This document shows, piece by piece, positions 11,991 through 20,851 of a DNA stretch of 64,000 nt. Position numbers and translations under genes: made by a program. Each line of letters starts with the position of its first letter. The first letter of the stretch is position 1. Source of the DNA: Panulirus ornatus (Eukaryota; Arthropoda; Malacostraca; Decapoda; Palinuridae). The notes under the pieces were generated by a model, which saw only the letters and a program-made list of their open reading frames with translations, ran no database searches and was not told the DNA's origin. The stretch is from assembly GCF_036320965.1 (NCBI RefSeq), contig NC_092232.1, positions 60,305,858-60,369,857 on the forward strand, in the 5' to 3' direction.

Positions 11991-12089
11991 ATCAACTAGT
12001 TCGTCTCACTGATATTCCATTCATAAACTTCATTCTTGCAGCTTATCATTTCACCGCCATGTTGCTTTTTTAAGGTTTGTAATTCTTTG

Positions 12090-12820
12090 TACATTTAATG
12101 ATAGAAGATTCAATGATATTTCTCGTAGTACTGGAGTTAGAGTTGATAATGCCATCTCAGTTATACATTTAATGATAGAAGATTCAATGATATTTCTCGT
12201 AGTACTGGAGTTAGAGTTGATAATGCCATCTCAGTTATACATTTAATGATAGAAGATTCAATGATATTTCTCGTAGTACTGGAGTTAGAGTTGATAATGC
12301 CATCTCAGTTATACATTTAATGATAGAAGATTCAATGATATTTCTCGTAGTACTGGAGTTAGAGTTGATAATGCCATCTCAGTTATACATTTAATGATAG
12401 ACGATTCAATGGTATTTCTCGTAGTACTGGAGTTAGAGTTGATAATGCCATCTCAGTTATACATTTAATGATAGAAGATTCAATGATATTTCTCGTAGTA
12501 CTGGAATTGATAATGCCATCTCAGTTATACATTTAATGATAGACGATTCAATGATATTTCTCGTAGTACTGGAGTTAGAGTTGATAATGCCATCTCAGTT
12601 ATACATTTAATGATAGAAGATTCAATGATATTTCTCGTAGTACTGGAGTTAGAGTTAATAATGCCATCTCAGTTATACATTTAATGATAGAAGATTCAAT
12701 GATATTTCTCGTAGTACTGGAGTTGATAATGCCATCTCAGTTATACATTTAATGATAGACGATTCAATGATATTTCTCGTAGTACTGGAGTTAGAGTTAA
12801 TAATGCCATCTCAGTTATTA
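12090..12820. repeat. 74-bp tandem array derived from a PLE fold-back arm
   Basis: About ten copies of a 74-bp unit (two slightly shorter) containing GATTCAATGATATTTCTCG and TGCCATCTCAG. The unit is the left arm plus loop of the inverted repeat present once at 43083-43205 and 55105-55235. So half of a hairpin has been amplified in this copy only. Confidence 0.92.
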
Positions 12821-13169
12821 ACTCTATGTCCAGTACCACGAGAAATATCATTGAATCTTCTATTGTTGAATACACAAAGAATTATAATCTTAATATTAGT
12901 GATGGTCTATACAAATTGGATAACTTTAATGTTGATAAAATTTGTAAACAATTCACCTTCTTGTCCACATAATAAGTTTATGACACGCTTGTTGTCTGTC
13001 TTGGACAATCACATGTTTACCATATCGCGTCCTAGCTATGTCTCTTCGTTGTATATCAACTGACTGTTATATTTCTCTCTTGTGTCTCCCTTGATGATGT
13101 GATTATTACACGAAAGTGCACTTGGGACTGATGGGAATATACTTGATCACGCACAAAATTGTGATCCTT

Positions 13170-13174
<5 letters not shown>
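12821..13174 (+). mobile_element. PLE 3' terminal segment, fold-back type
   Basis: The plus strand carries the last codons of the PLE protein (RNIIESSIVEYTKNYN, SDGLYKLDNF) and then the shared terminal repeat ending next to a TA tract at 13175. The C-terminal coding sequence pairs with the preceding 74-bp units as an inverted repeat. Confidence 0.8.
13081..13128 (+). ncRNA. degenerate hammerhead-like motif
   Basis: Same layout as at 26401-26447, but the core starts TTGATGA; loss of the essential C predicts inactivity. Confidence 0.35.

Positions 13175-13249
<75 letters not shown>
13175..13249. repeat. (TA)n microsatellite
   Basis: A TA tract interrupted once by CTAAA. The string ATATCTAAATATATA occurs here and again at the other end of the RTE fragment that follows, compatible with a target-site duplication. 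Confidence 0.95.
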
Positions 13250-13251
<2 letters not shown>

Positions 13252-14023
13252 TTTTTTTTTTTTTTTTTTCTTTTTTTTACTTTGTCGCTGTCTCCCGCGT
13301 TTGCGAGGTAGCGCAAGGAAACAGACGAAAGAAATGCCCCCCCCATACACATGTATATACATACGTCCACACACGCAAATATACATACCTACACAGCTTT
13401 CCATGGTTTACCCCAGACGCTTCACATGCCTTGATTCAATCCACTGACAGCACGTCAACCCCGGTATACCACATCGCTCCAATCCACTCTATTCCTTGCC
13501 CTCCTTTCACCCTCCTGCATGTTCAGGCCCCGATCACACAAAATCTTTTTCACTCCATCTTTCCACCTCCAATTTGGTCTCCCTCTTCTCCTTGCTCCTT
13601 CCACCTCCGACACATATATCCTCTTGGTCAATCTTTCCTCACTCATCCTCTCCATGTGCCCAAACCACTTCAAAACACCCTCTTCTGCTCTCTCAACCAC
13701 GCTCTTTTTATTTCCACACATCTCTCTTACCCTTACGTTACTCACTCGATCAAACCACCTCACACCACACATTGTCCTCAAACATCTCATTTCCAGCACA
13801 TCCATCCTCCTGCGCACAACTCTATCCATAGCCCACGCCTCGCAACCATACAACATTGTTGGAACCACTATTCCTTCAAACATACCCATTTTTGCTTTCC
13901 GAGATAATGTTCTCGACTTCCACACATTCTTCAAGGCCCCCAGAATTTTCGCCCCCTCCCCCACCCTATGATCCACTTCCGCTTCCATGGTTCCATCCGC
14001 TGCCAGATCCACTCCCAGATATC

Positions 14024-14026
<3 letters not shown>
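13250..14026 (-). mobile_element. 5'-truncated RTE-type non-LTR retrotransposon
   Basis: The T-rich start (13250-13280) is the A-tail of a minus-strand element. The minus frame 14135-13455 matches residues of the full-length copy from YLGVDLAADGTMEAEV through LYGCEAWAM, GHMERMSEERL and NWRWKDGVKKILCDRG to the stop, followed by the 3' UTR with the CGCGGGAGACAGCGAC tail. It is truncated at 14026 in a TA tract. Confidence 0.92.
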
Positions 14027-14060
<34 letters not shown>

Positions 14061-14274
14061 TGTGAATAAATTGTACATTTCCTTTTCCATAGCCAGAGGT
14101 TGAACCATTATGTGACATTCATTTTTTTCATTCATTTCAAGCTAAAAGTTTGTTTTCTAAATTGTTTCTTACATTTTTCATATGTATATATATGTATGTG
14201 TGTGTGTGTGTGTGTGTATGTGCGTATGTGTGTGTATGTGTGTGTGTGTGTATATGTATATATATATGTATATT
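14027..14274. repeat. (TA)n and (GT)n flank between two RTE copies
   Basis: A TA tract (14027-14056), about 130 bp of unrecognised T-rich DNA and an imperfect GT/TATG microsatellite (about 14185-14270) lie directly upstream of the full-length RTE. Confidence 0.8.
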
Positions 14275-17200
14275 ATCCCTGGGGATAGGGGTGAAAGAAT
14301 ACTTCCCACGTATTCCTCGCGTGTCGTAGAAAGCGACTAGAGGGGACGGGAGCGGGGGGCCGGAAATCCTCCCCTCCTTGTATTAACTTTCTAAAATGGG
14401 AAACAGAAGAAGGAGTCACGCGGGGAGTGATCATCCTCCTCGAAGGCTCAGAGTGGGGTGCCTAAATGTGTGTGGATGTAACCAAGATGTGAAAAAAGGA
14501 GAGATAGGTAGTATGTTTGAGGAAAGGAACCTGGATGTTTTGGCTCTGAGCGAAACGAAGCTCAAGGGTAAAGGGGAAGAGTGGTTTGGAAATGTCTGGG
14601 GAGTGAAGTCAGGGGTTAGTGAGAGGACAAGAGCAAGGGAAGGAGTAGCAATACTCCTGAAACAGGAGTTGTGGGAGCATGTGATAGAATGTAAGAAAGT
14701 AAATTCTCGATTAATATGGGTAAAATTGAAAGTTGATGGAGAGAGGTGGGTGATTATTGGTGCATATGCACCTGGGCATGAGAAGAAAGATCATGAGAGG
14801 CAAGTGTTTTGGGAGCAGCTGAATGAGTGTGTTAGCGGTTTTGATGCACGAGACCGGGTTATAGTGATGGGTGATTTGAATGCAAAGGTGAGTAATGTGG
14901 CAGTTGAGGGAATAATTGGTATGCATGGGGTGTTCAGTGTTGTAAATGGAAATGGTGAAGAGCTTGTAGATTTATGTGCTGAAAAAGGACTGATGATTGG
15001 GAATACCTGGTTTAAAAAGCGAGATATACATAAGTATACTTATATAAGTAGGAGAGATGGCCAGAGAGCGTTATTGGATTACGTGTTAATTGACAGGCGT
15101 GCGAAAGAGAGACTTTTGGATGTTAATGTGCTGAGAGGTGCAACTGGAGGGATGTCTGATCATTATCTTGTGGAGGCTAAGGTGAAGATTAGTATGGGTT
15201 TTCAGAAAAGAGGAGTGAATGTTGGGGTGAAGAAGGTGGTGAGAGTAAGTGAGCTTGGGAAGGAGACCTGTGTGGGGAAGTACCAGGAGAGACTGTGTAC
15301 AGAATGGAAAAATGTGAGAACATTGGAAGTAAGGGGAGTGGGGGAGGAATGGGATGTATTTAGGGAATCAGTGATGGATTGCGCAAAAGATGCTTGTGGC
15401 ATGAGAAGAGTGGGAGGTGGGCTGTTTAGAAAGGGTAGTGAGTGGTGGGATGAAGAAGTAAGAGTATTAGTGAAAGAGAAGAGAGAGGCATTTGGACGAT
15501 TTTTGCAGGGAAAAAATGCAATTGAGTGGGAGAAGTATAAAAGAAAGAGACAGGAGGTCAAGAGAAAGGTGCAAGAGGTGAAAGAAAGGGCAAATGAGAG
15601 TTGGGGTGAGAGACTATCAGTAAATTTTAGGGAGAATAAAAAGATGTTCTGGAAGGAGGTAAATAGGGTGCGTAAGACAAGGGAGCAAATGGGAACTTCA
15701 GTGAAGGGCGTAAATGGGGAGGTGATAACAAGTAGCGGTGATGTGAGAAGGAGATGGAATGAGTATTTTGAAGGTTTGTTGAATGTGTCTGATGACAGAG
15801 TGGCAGATATAGGGTGTTTGGGTCGAGGTGGTGTGCAAAGTGAGAGGGTTAGGGAAAATGATTTGGTAAACAGAGAAGAGGTAGTAAAAGCTTTGCGGAA
15901 GATGAAAGCCGGCAAGGCAGCAGGTTTGGATGGTATTGCAGTGGAATTTATTAAAAAAGGGGGTGACTGTATTGTTGACTGGTTGGTAAGGTTATTTAAT
16001 GTATGTATGACTCATGGTGAGGTGCCTGAGGATTGGCGGAATGCGTGCATAGTGCCATTGTACAAAGGCAAAGGGGATAAGAGTGAGTGCTCAAATTACA
16101 GAGGTATAAGTTTGTTGAGTATTCCTGGTAAATTATATGGGAGGGTATTGATTGAGAGGGTGAAGGCATGTACAGAGCATCAGATTGGGGAAGAGCAGTG
16201 CGGTTTCAGAAGTGGTAGAGGATGTGTGGATCAGGTGTTTGCTTTGAAGAATGTATGTGAGAAATACTTAGAAAAGCAAATGGATTTGTATGTAGCATTT
16301 ATGGATCTGGAGAAGGCATATGATAGAGTTGATAGAGATGCTCTGTGGAAGGTATTAAGAATATATGGTGTGGGAGGCAAGTTGTTAGAAGCAGTGAAAA
16401 GTTTTTATCGAGGATGTAAGGCATGTGTACGTGTAGGAAGAGAGGAAAGTGATTGGTTCTCAGTGAATGTAGGTTTGCGGCAGGGGTGTGTGATGTCTCC
16501 ATGGTTGTTTAATTTGTTTATGGATGGGGTTGTTAGGGAGGTAAATGCAAGAGTCCTGGAAAGAGGGGCAAGTATGAAGTCTGTTGGGGATGAGAGAGCT
16601 TGGGAAGTGAGTCAGTTGTTGTTCGCTGATGATACAGCGCTGGTGGCTGATTCATGTGAGAAACTGCAGAAGCTGGTGACTGAGTTTGGTAAAGTGTGTG
16701 GAAGAAGAAAGTTAAGAGTAAATGTGAATAAGAGCAAGGTTATTAGGTACAGTAGGGGTGAGGGTCAAGTCAATTGGGAGGTGAGTTTGAATGGAGAAAA
16801 ACTGGAGGAAGTGAAGTGTTTTAGATATCTGGGAGTGGATCTGTCAGCGGATGGAACCATGGAAGCGGAAGTGGATCATAGGGTGGGGGAGGGGGCGAAA
16901 ATTTTGGGAGCCTTGAAAAATGTGTGGAAGTCGAGAACATTATCTCGGAAAGCAAAAATGGGTATGTTTGAAGGAATAGTGGTACCAACAATGTTGTATG
17001 GTTGCGAGGCGTGGGCTATGGATAGAGATGTGCGCAGGAGGATGGATGTGCTGGAAATGAGATGTTTGAGGACAATGTGTGGTGTGAGGTGGTTTGATCG
17101 AGTAAGTAACGTAAGGGTAAGAGAGATGTGTGGAAATAAAAAGAGCGTGGTTGAGAGAGCAGAAGAGGGTGTTTTGAAATGGTTTGGGCACATGGAGAGA

Positions 17201-17579
17201 ATGAGTGAGGAAAGATTGACCAAGAGGATATATGTGTCGGAGGTGGAGGGAACGAGGAGAAGAGGGAGACCAAATTGGAGGTGGAAAGATGGAGTGAAAA
17301 AGATTTTGTGTGATCGGGGCCTGAACATGCAGGAGGGTGAAAGGAGGGCAAGGAATAGAGTGAATTGGAGCGATGTGGTATACAGGGGTTGACGTGCTGT
17401 CAGTGGATTGAATCAAGGCATGTGAAGCGTCTGGGGTAAACCATGGAAAGCTGTGTAGGTATGTATATTTGCGTGTGTGGACGTGTGTATGTACATGTGT
17501 ATGGGGGGGGGGTTGGGCCATTTCTTTCGTCTGTTTCCTTGCGCTACCTCGCAAACGCGGGAGACAGCGACAAAGTATA

Positions 17580-17597
<18 letters not shown>
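14275..17597 (+). mobile_element. full-length RTE-type non-LTR retrotransposon
   Basis: The 3.3-kb element starts with the palindromic TATCCCTGGGGATA and has a 120-bp 5' UTR, one long ORF (14396-17392), a short 3' UTR and a tail with GCTACCTCGCAAACGCGG followed by an A-run and TA repeats. The 5' and 3' ends both recur in the short elements at 20297, 24536 and 31719. A single APE-RT ORF of about 1000 codons with a very short 3' UTR and a microsatellite tail fits the RTE group; I did not test this against CR1 or Proto2 relatives by alignment. Confidence 0.9.
14396..17392 (+). CDS. RTE-type retrotransposon polyprotein (APE endonuclease-reverse transcriptase), intact
   Basis: A 998-codon ORF without interruption. 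Residues 1-265 form an AP-like endonuclease that would nick the target: SETK (52-55, catalytic Glu53), GDLNAK (159-164) and the terminal SDH (254-256). The reverse transcriptase follows: GLDGIAVEF (from 510), QCGFRSGRG, FMDLEKAYDRVD with Asp637, LRQGCVMSP (694-702) and FADD (743-746) supplying the two remaining aspartates. After the RT come YLGVDLSADGTM, a MLYGCEAWAM block, GHMERM and a basic C-terminus ending VVYRG. All catalytic residues are present, so the copy could in principle encode active enzyme. The ATG lies immediately after the 5' UTR in TAAAATGGG. Fragments at 13250, 24810, 25201, 26567 and 28546 belong to the same family. Confidence 0.95.
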   Translation: MGNRRRSHAGSDHPPRRLRVGCLNVCGCNQDVKKGEIGSMFEERNLDVLALSETKLKGKGEEWFGNVWGVKSGVSERTRAREGVAILLKQELWEHVIECKKVNSRLIWVKLKVDGERWVIIGAYAPGHEKKDHERQVFWEQLNECVSGFDARDRVIVMGDLNAKVSNVAVEGIIGMHGVFSVVNGNGEELVDLCAEKGLMIGNTWFKKRDIHKYTYISRRDGQRALLDYVLIDRRAKERLLDVNVLRGATGGMSDHYLVEAKVKISMGFQKRGVNVGVKKVVRVSELGKETCVGKYQERLCTEWKNVRTLEVRGVGEEWDVFRESVMDCAKDACGMRRVGGGLFRKGSEWWDEEVRVLVKEKREAFGRFLQGKNAIEWEKYKRKRQEVKRKVQEVKERANESWGERLSVNFRENKKMFWKEVNRVRKTREQMGTSVKGVNGEVITSSGDVRRRWNEYFEGLLNVSDDRVADIGCLGRGGVQSERVRENDLVNREEVVKALRKMKAGKAAGLDGIAVEFIKKGGDCIVDWLVRLFNVCMTHGEVPEDWRNACIVPLYKGKGDKSECSNYRGISLLSIPGKLYGRVLIERVKACTEHQIGEEQCGFRSGRGCVDQVFALKNVCEKYLEKQMDLYVAFMDLEKAYDRVDRDALWKVLRIYGVGGKLLEAVKSFYRGCKACVRVGREESDWFSVNVGLRQGCVMSPWLFNLFMDGVVREVNARVLERGASMKSVGDERAWEVSQLLFADDTALVADSCEKLQKLVTEFGKVCGRRKLRVNVNKSKVIRYSRGEGQVNWEVSLNGEKLEEVKCFRYLGVDLSADGTMEAEVDHRVGEGAKILGALKNVWKSRTLSRKAKMGMFEGIVVPTMLYGCEAWAMDRDVRRRMDVLEMRCLRTMCGVRWFDRVSNVRVREMCGNKKSVVERAEEGVLKWFGHMERMSEERLTKRIYVSEVEGTRRRGRPNWRWKDGVKKILCDRGLNMQEGERRARNRVNWSDVVYRG

Positions 17598-17658
<61 letters not shown>
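17598..17658. repeat. (TA)n microsatellite
   Basis: Pure TA directly after the RTE A-tail and directly before the tRNA/5S cassette. In the two other cassette copies the corresponding TA tract (42724-42760 and 54713-54777) touches the PLE end with no RTE between. Confidence 0.97.
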
Positions 17659-17660
<2 letters not shown>

Positions 17661-17803
17661 TCCAGTATGTTTACTTTCGATAATGAGGAACAAAAGAAAG
17701 AGACAAGTAAGTAAATTTCGTCAAAGACATCTCTCTTTTCTAAATGCTGCCTCGCAAAGATTTTCATTAATTCAAATTGAAGAAACAGACTCATTTTTCT
17801 ATT

Positions 17804-17875
17804 GTCTGGTTAGCTCAGTGGTAGAGCGTGAGTCTCACACACTCAAGGTCGTGGGTTCGAGACCCACACCAGACA
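17804..17875 (+). tRNA. tRNA-Val-like (anticodon CAC)
   Basis: The cloverleaf is complete: acceptor GTCTGGT with ACCAGAC (7 bp), D arm GCTC/GAGC, anticodon stem TGAGT/ACTCA with loop CTCACAC (anticodon CAC), variable loop AGGTC, T stem GTGGG/CCCAC and discriminator A. A-box (TAGCTCAGTGG) and B-box (GGGTTCGAGACCC) promoters are intact. The sequence does not look like the usual eukaryotic tRNA-Val. Copy G keeps CAC while copy F has GAT, so function is uncertain. Confidence 0.75.
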
Positions 17876-17965
17876 TATTTTTTGTCTTTTTCTTGTTTCA
17901 TTTTGTCCGCATCACATGTGTGCAACATTCAGTATGTTCGTCCAACGTTATAGTGAAGATCTTCA

Positions 17966-18192
17966 CAATAAATTGGGGTTTTCGACCTTATCTGAAAGGG
18001 TCAGGTCCACCAAGACGTCCTTGAAATCTTCCAGAAGCTTCTGGCGATCCTCCTCCAACTGCTGGGCACATCAGAGTTAACATGGGCCGGACATCGGTTG
18101 TGGAACGACTTAATCTGCTTCCGGTAGTTAGCAGGGATGATAATGAGGGCTCTGACCTCATACCAGGTCACCTTAGTTCCAGTCGATTGCAT
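17966..18192 (-). other. conserved spacer of the tRNA cassette, weakly protein-like
   Basis: This block is nearly identical in all three cassettes. On the minus strand two frames are open: one gives 63 codons (18192-18001), another reads QQLEEDRQKLLEDFKDVLV then LSDKVENPNLL and stops. The second looks like a short helical segment, perhaps an exon relic. Recent duplication explains the conservation, so coding is not demonstrated. Confidence 0.25.
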
Positions 18193-18406
18193 AGTTCCAG
18201 TCTATTGCTTAGTTCCAGTCTATTGCAACGACAATAAAAAAATTAAAACTCATTTTTTCGTGGAAAATTGAGAGGAAAATACGACAGCAACATGGAGATT
18301 TACCCTGTGGTTATTTTGCCGGCTAGTCGGTAACGGTCGGTCAAACACTATTTTGCCGTGGTAAGCTCAGTGCTTCATATAATACTATGTCACAAAATAT
18401 GTTCTT

Positions 18407-18478
18407 GGGGGCGTAGCTCAGTGGTAGAGCACTCGCTTGGCATGCGAGAGGTCCCGGGTTCAAACCCCGGCGCCTCCA
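18407..18478 (+). tRNA. tRNA-Ala-like (anticodon GGC)
   Basis: Acceptor GGGGGCG pairs with CGCCTCC, the D arm is GCTC/GAGC, the anticodon stem CTCGC/GCGAG holds loop TTGGCAT (anticodon GGC) and the T arm is CCGGG/CCCGG with TTCAAAC. The body resembles eukaryotic tRNA-Ala, which normally carries AGC, CGC or TGC; GGC is rarely used in eukaryotic nuclear genomes. Internal A and B boxes are intact. Confidence 0.8.
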
Positions 18479-18527
18479 TTTTTTATTTGGGAAATTCATT
18501 GTTTTCAGTCTTGTATATGTATATATA

Positions 18528-18534
<7 letters not shown>

Positions 18535-18606
<72 letters not shown>
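18535..18606. repeat. (TA)n microsatellite
   Basis: A pure TA tract separating tRNA-Ala-like from the 5S-like sequence. Copies F and G have TA tracts at the same place (41776-41850, 53827-53873). Confidence 0.97.
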
Positions 18607-18610
<4 letters not shown>

Positions 18611-18690
18611 CGTCCGATCAGGGAAGTTAAGCAACGTTGGGTCTGGTTAGTACTTGGATGGGTGACCGTCTGGGAACACCAGATGCTGTT
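18611..18690 (+). rRNA. 5S rRNA-derived sequence (3' two thirds), SINE head
   Basis: The 80 bp match 5S rRNA from CGTCCGATCA through GAAGTTAAGCAACGTTGGG, GGTTAGTACTTGGATGGG and TGACCGTCTGGGAACACC to GCTGTT. The first third of 5S (about 35 nt) is missing. The internal promoter boxes A, IE and C are retained. It is joined without a gap to the RTE 5' head at 18691, so it is a 5S-headed SINE and not a 5S gene. Confidence 0.88.
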
Positions 18691-18838
18691 ATCCCTGGGG
18701 ATAGGGAAGAAAGTATACTTGCCTCGTATTCCCTGCGTGTCGTACAAGGCGACTAAAAGGGGAGGGAGCAGAAGGCCGGAAATCCTTCCCTCTCATTTTC
18801 AATTTTTCAAAAGACGGAACAGAGAAGATATAAAGATA
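18691..18838 (+). mobile_element. RTE 5' head fused to 5S (chimeric SINE body)
   Basis: The sequence starts ATCCCTGGGGATAGGG and follows the RTE 5' UTR (CCTGCGTGTCGTA, GGCGACTAAAAGGGGA, GGAAATCC) up to GAACAGAGAAG. It lacks the CGCGGGAAATGGCG tail of other RTE-derived short elements. Confidence 0.85.
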
Positions 18839-19895
18839 TTGTAAAGATGTAACTAATATAAGATATAAGAATGAATGGAAGATACGGATGTAGCTGAAAC
18901 AAGGAGTAATGAAGATTAAGGTGCAATGAAAATTATTCTGTGGTGAAGATGAATGTATATGTTGAGATTTTGTATCGAACATCAAGAAGTAATGATAATG
19001 ATGAGAGTGTAGTGATGATGAGGGTTTAGTTAGGGAGTGATGACAATTGCCTTTACAATGATAATAAGGAGGTAACACAATGAGGAACACAAACTTTCCA
19101 AAGCTACGTTCAAGTCAGACTTTGAACTAAGTTCGGTAAACAGAAGGATGATGTTAAGATGAGAGTGTAGTGAAGAAGAGTATAGTGATGATAAGGATAT
19201 TGTCAAGATAGGTTGTACTGAAGAAAAGAATGAAGTGAAGATACGAATGTAGTAGAGATAAGAGTTATTAAAGAGTAGAGTTTATTCAAAATGATTATGT
19301 AGTGGAGATAAGAACTACTTTTAGTGAACATCAGGGAATGCAATGATGATGGTATTATAGAAATAACGGTATAGTGAAGAAGAGGGTATAGCGAAGATAT
19401 ATTTAATGAAAATTAGCTAGTAGTGAAGATACACGTTAGGGAATATGAGGTTGTAGTGAACTTAATCTTATTGACCTGATCCCCCAAATCCTCCAAACTC
19501 CGTTCAAGGGCCGATCCAAAGCCGACCGAAAATGCTATTTCTCTGTGTATTGTTAGTGGTGGTGGTGGTGTGTAGGTGTGTGTAATCATCTATTTGCACT
19601 GTATTAGGAGGGAGTTTTACACTCGTGGGGCCCCGTGTAAGTACGTTGTTTGTGTGAGCGGGAAAAATCTAAAGCCTTCCTTGAAACCAGCTTAGTCAAG
19701 ATAAGGTCATATGAAGATGAGGTTGTAGTGAAGATTATAATAAGCTTTGCATAGTGAAGATAAAGGGATTAAGTAGAGGAGATGTAGTAAAAAAGATTAT
19801 AGTGAACACAAAAGGATTCAAGCTAAGTGCAGGGTCGGCCTACGGGCTTGAACTTATATTTTAGGTCAAAGGCATCACCAGTACACCCCGGCCAG
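18839..19895. repeat. degenerate GTGAAGAT-rich satellite
   Basis: Purine-rich plus strand with many degenerate copies of a TAGTGAAGATAAG-like word at irregular spacing. It includes a unique stretch (about 19470-19690) that is conserved in copy F at 40990-41200. No gene is seen. Confidence 0.6.

Positions 19896-20536
<641 letters not shown>

Positions 20537-20610
<74 letters not shown>
20537..20610. repeat. (TA)n microsatellite
   Basis: Pure TA downstream of the short element's A-run and upstream of the uridine phosphorylase leader. Confidence 0.97.
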
Positions 20611-20615
<5 letters not shown>

Positions 20616-20654
20616 TCACAGAATCCGCGACATGCGGATCTGAACTGGCCGAAA

Positions 20655-20851
20655 AGAACTTTTCTTTTAGTATTAAGTTTGAGAGTTTTGCCCCTTTTAT
20701 TTTTTCAAGATCACAAGTCTGTGAACTTGCATTTTAAAGTAATAACATCGCAATCTTTAATAACATATCCTCCCCAGCAGATTATAGCCGTAATTCTGTA
20801 CTTGATATTTTGTCAATAAATCGATATAAAAGCTAAAAGACCAAGAGCAAT
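20655..20851 (+). promoter_or_regulatory. possible 5' UTR splice acceptors of uridine phosphorylase
   Basis: Two pyrimidine-rich stretches followed by AG, CTTTTCTTTTAG near 20670 and TTTTATTTTTTCAAG near 20710, look like 3' splice sites. If used, a non-coding first exon lies further upstream and the ORF is not a retrocopy. No TATA-containing promoter can be told apart from the TA tracts. Confidence 0.35.

Larger units (their letters stand above)
10080..13174 (+). repeat. duplicated block alpha
   Basis: This block recurs inverted at 54778-58020 (delta) and in part at 42761-44642 (beta) and 48450-49420 (gamma). The order here is an ORF-like segment (10324-10102, minus), the 10324-10545 segment, a CA minisatellite, a protein-like ORF (minus), about 500 bp of shared spacer, a 30-bp satellite and a PLE fold-back end. 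Sequence agreement between copies is high over most of the block, so the duplications are fairly recent. Delta differs by an inserted R1 copy and by lacking the 30-bp satellite. Confidence 0.85.
17659..19895 (+). repeat. tRNA-tRNA-5S cassette, copy E
   Basis: The order is tRNA-like (17804-17875), spacer, tRNA-Ala-like (18407-18478), TA tract, 5S-like (18611-18690), RTE 5' head (18691-18838) and about 1 kb of degenerate GTGAAGAT-rich DNA. The cassette recurs inverted at 40797-42722 (F) and 53180-54712 (G). Confidence 0.9.

Noticed and set aside
13116..13907. 263-codon plus-strand frame rich in His, Pro and Ser
   Set aside because: It is the antisense shadow of the RTE C-terminal region. The same shadow appears opposite every RTE copy (for example 17794-16940 and 26418-27224).
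18611..18690. Functional 5S rRNA gene
   Set aside because: The first third of 5S is missing and the 3' end runs into the RTE head without a T-rich terminator.
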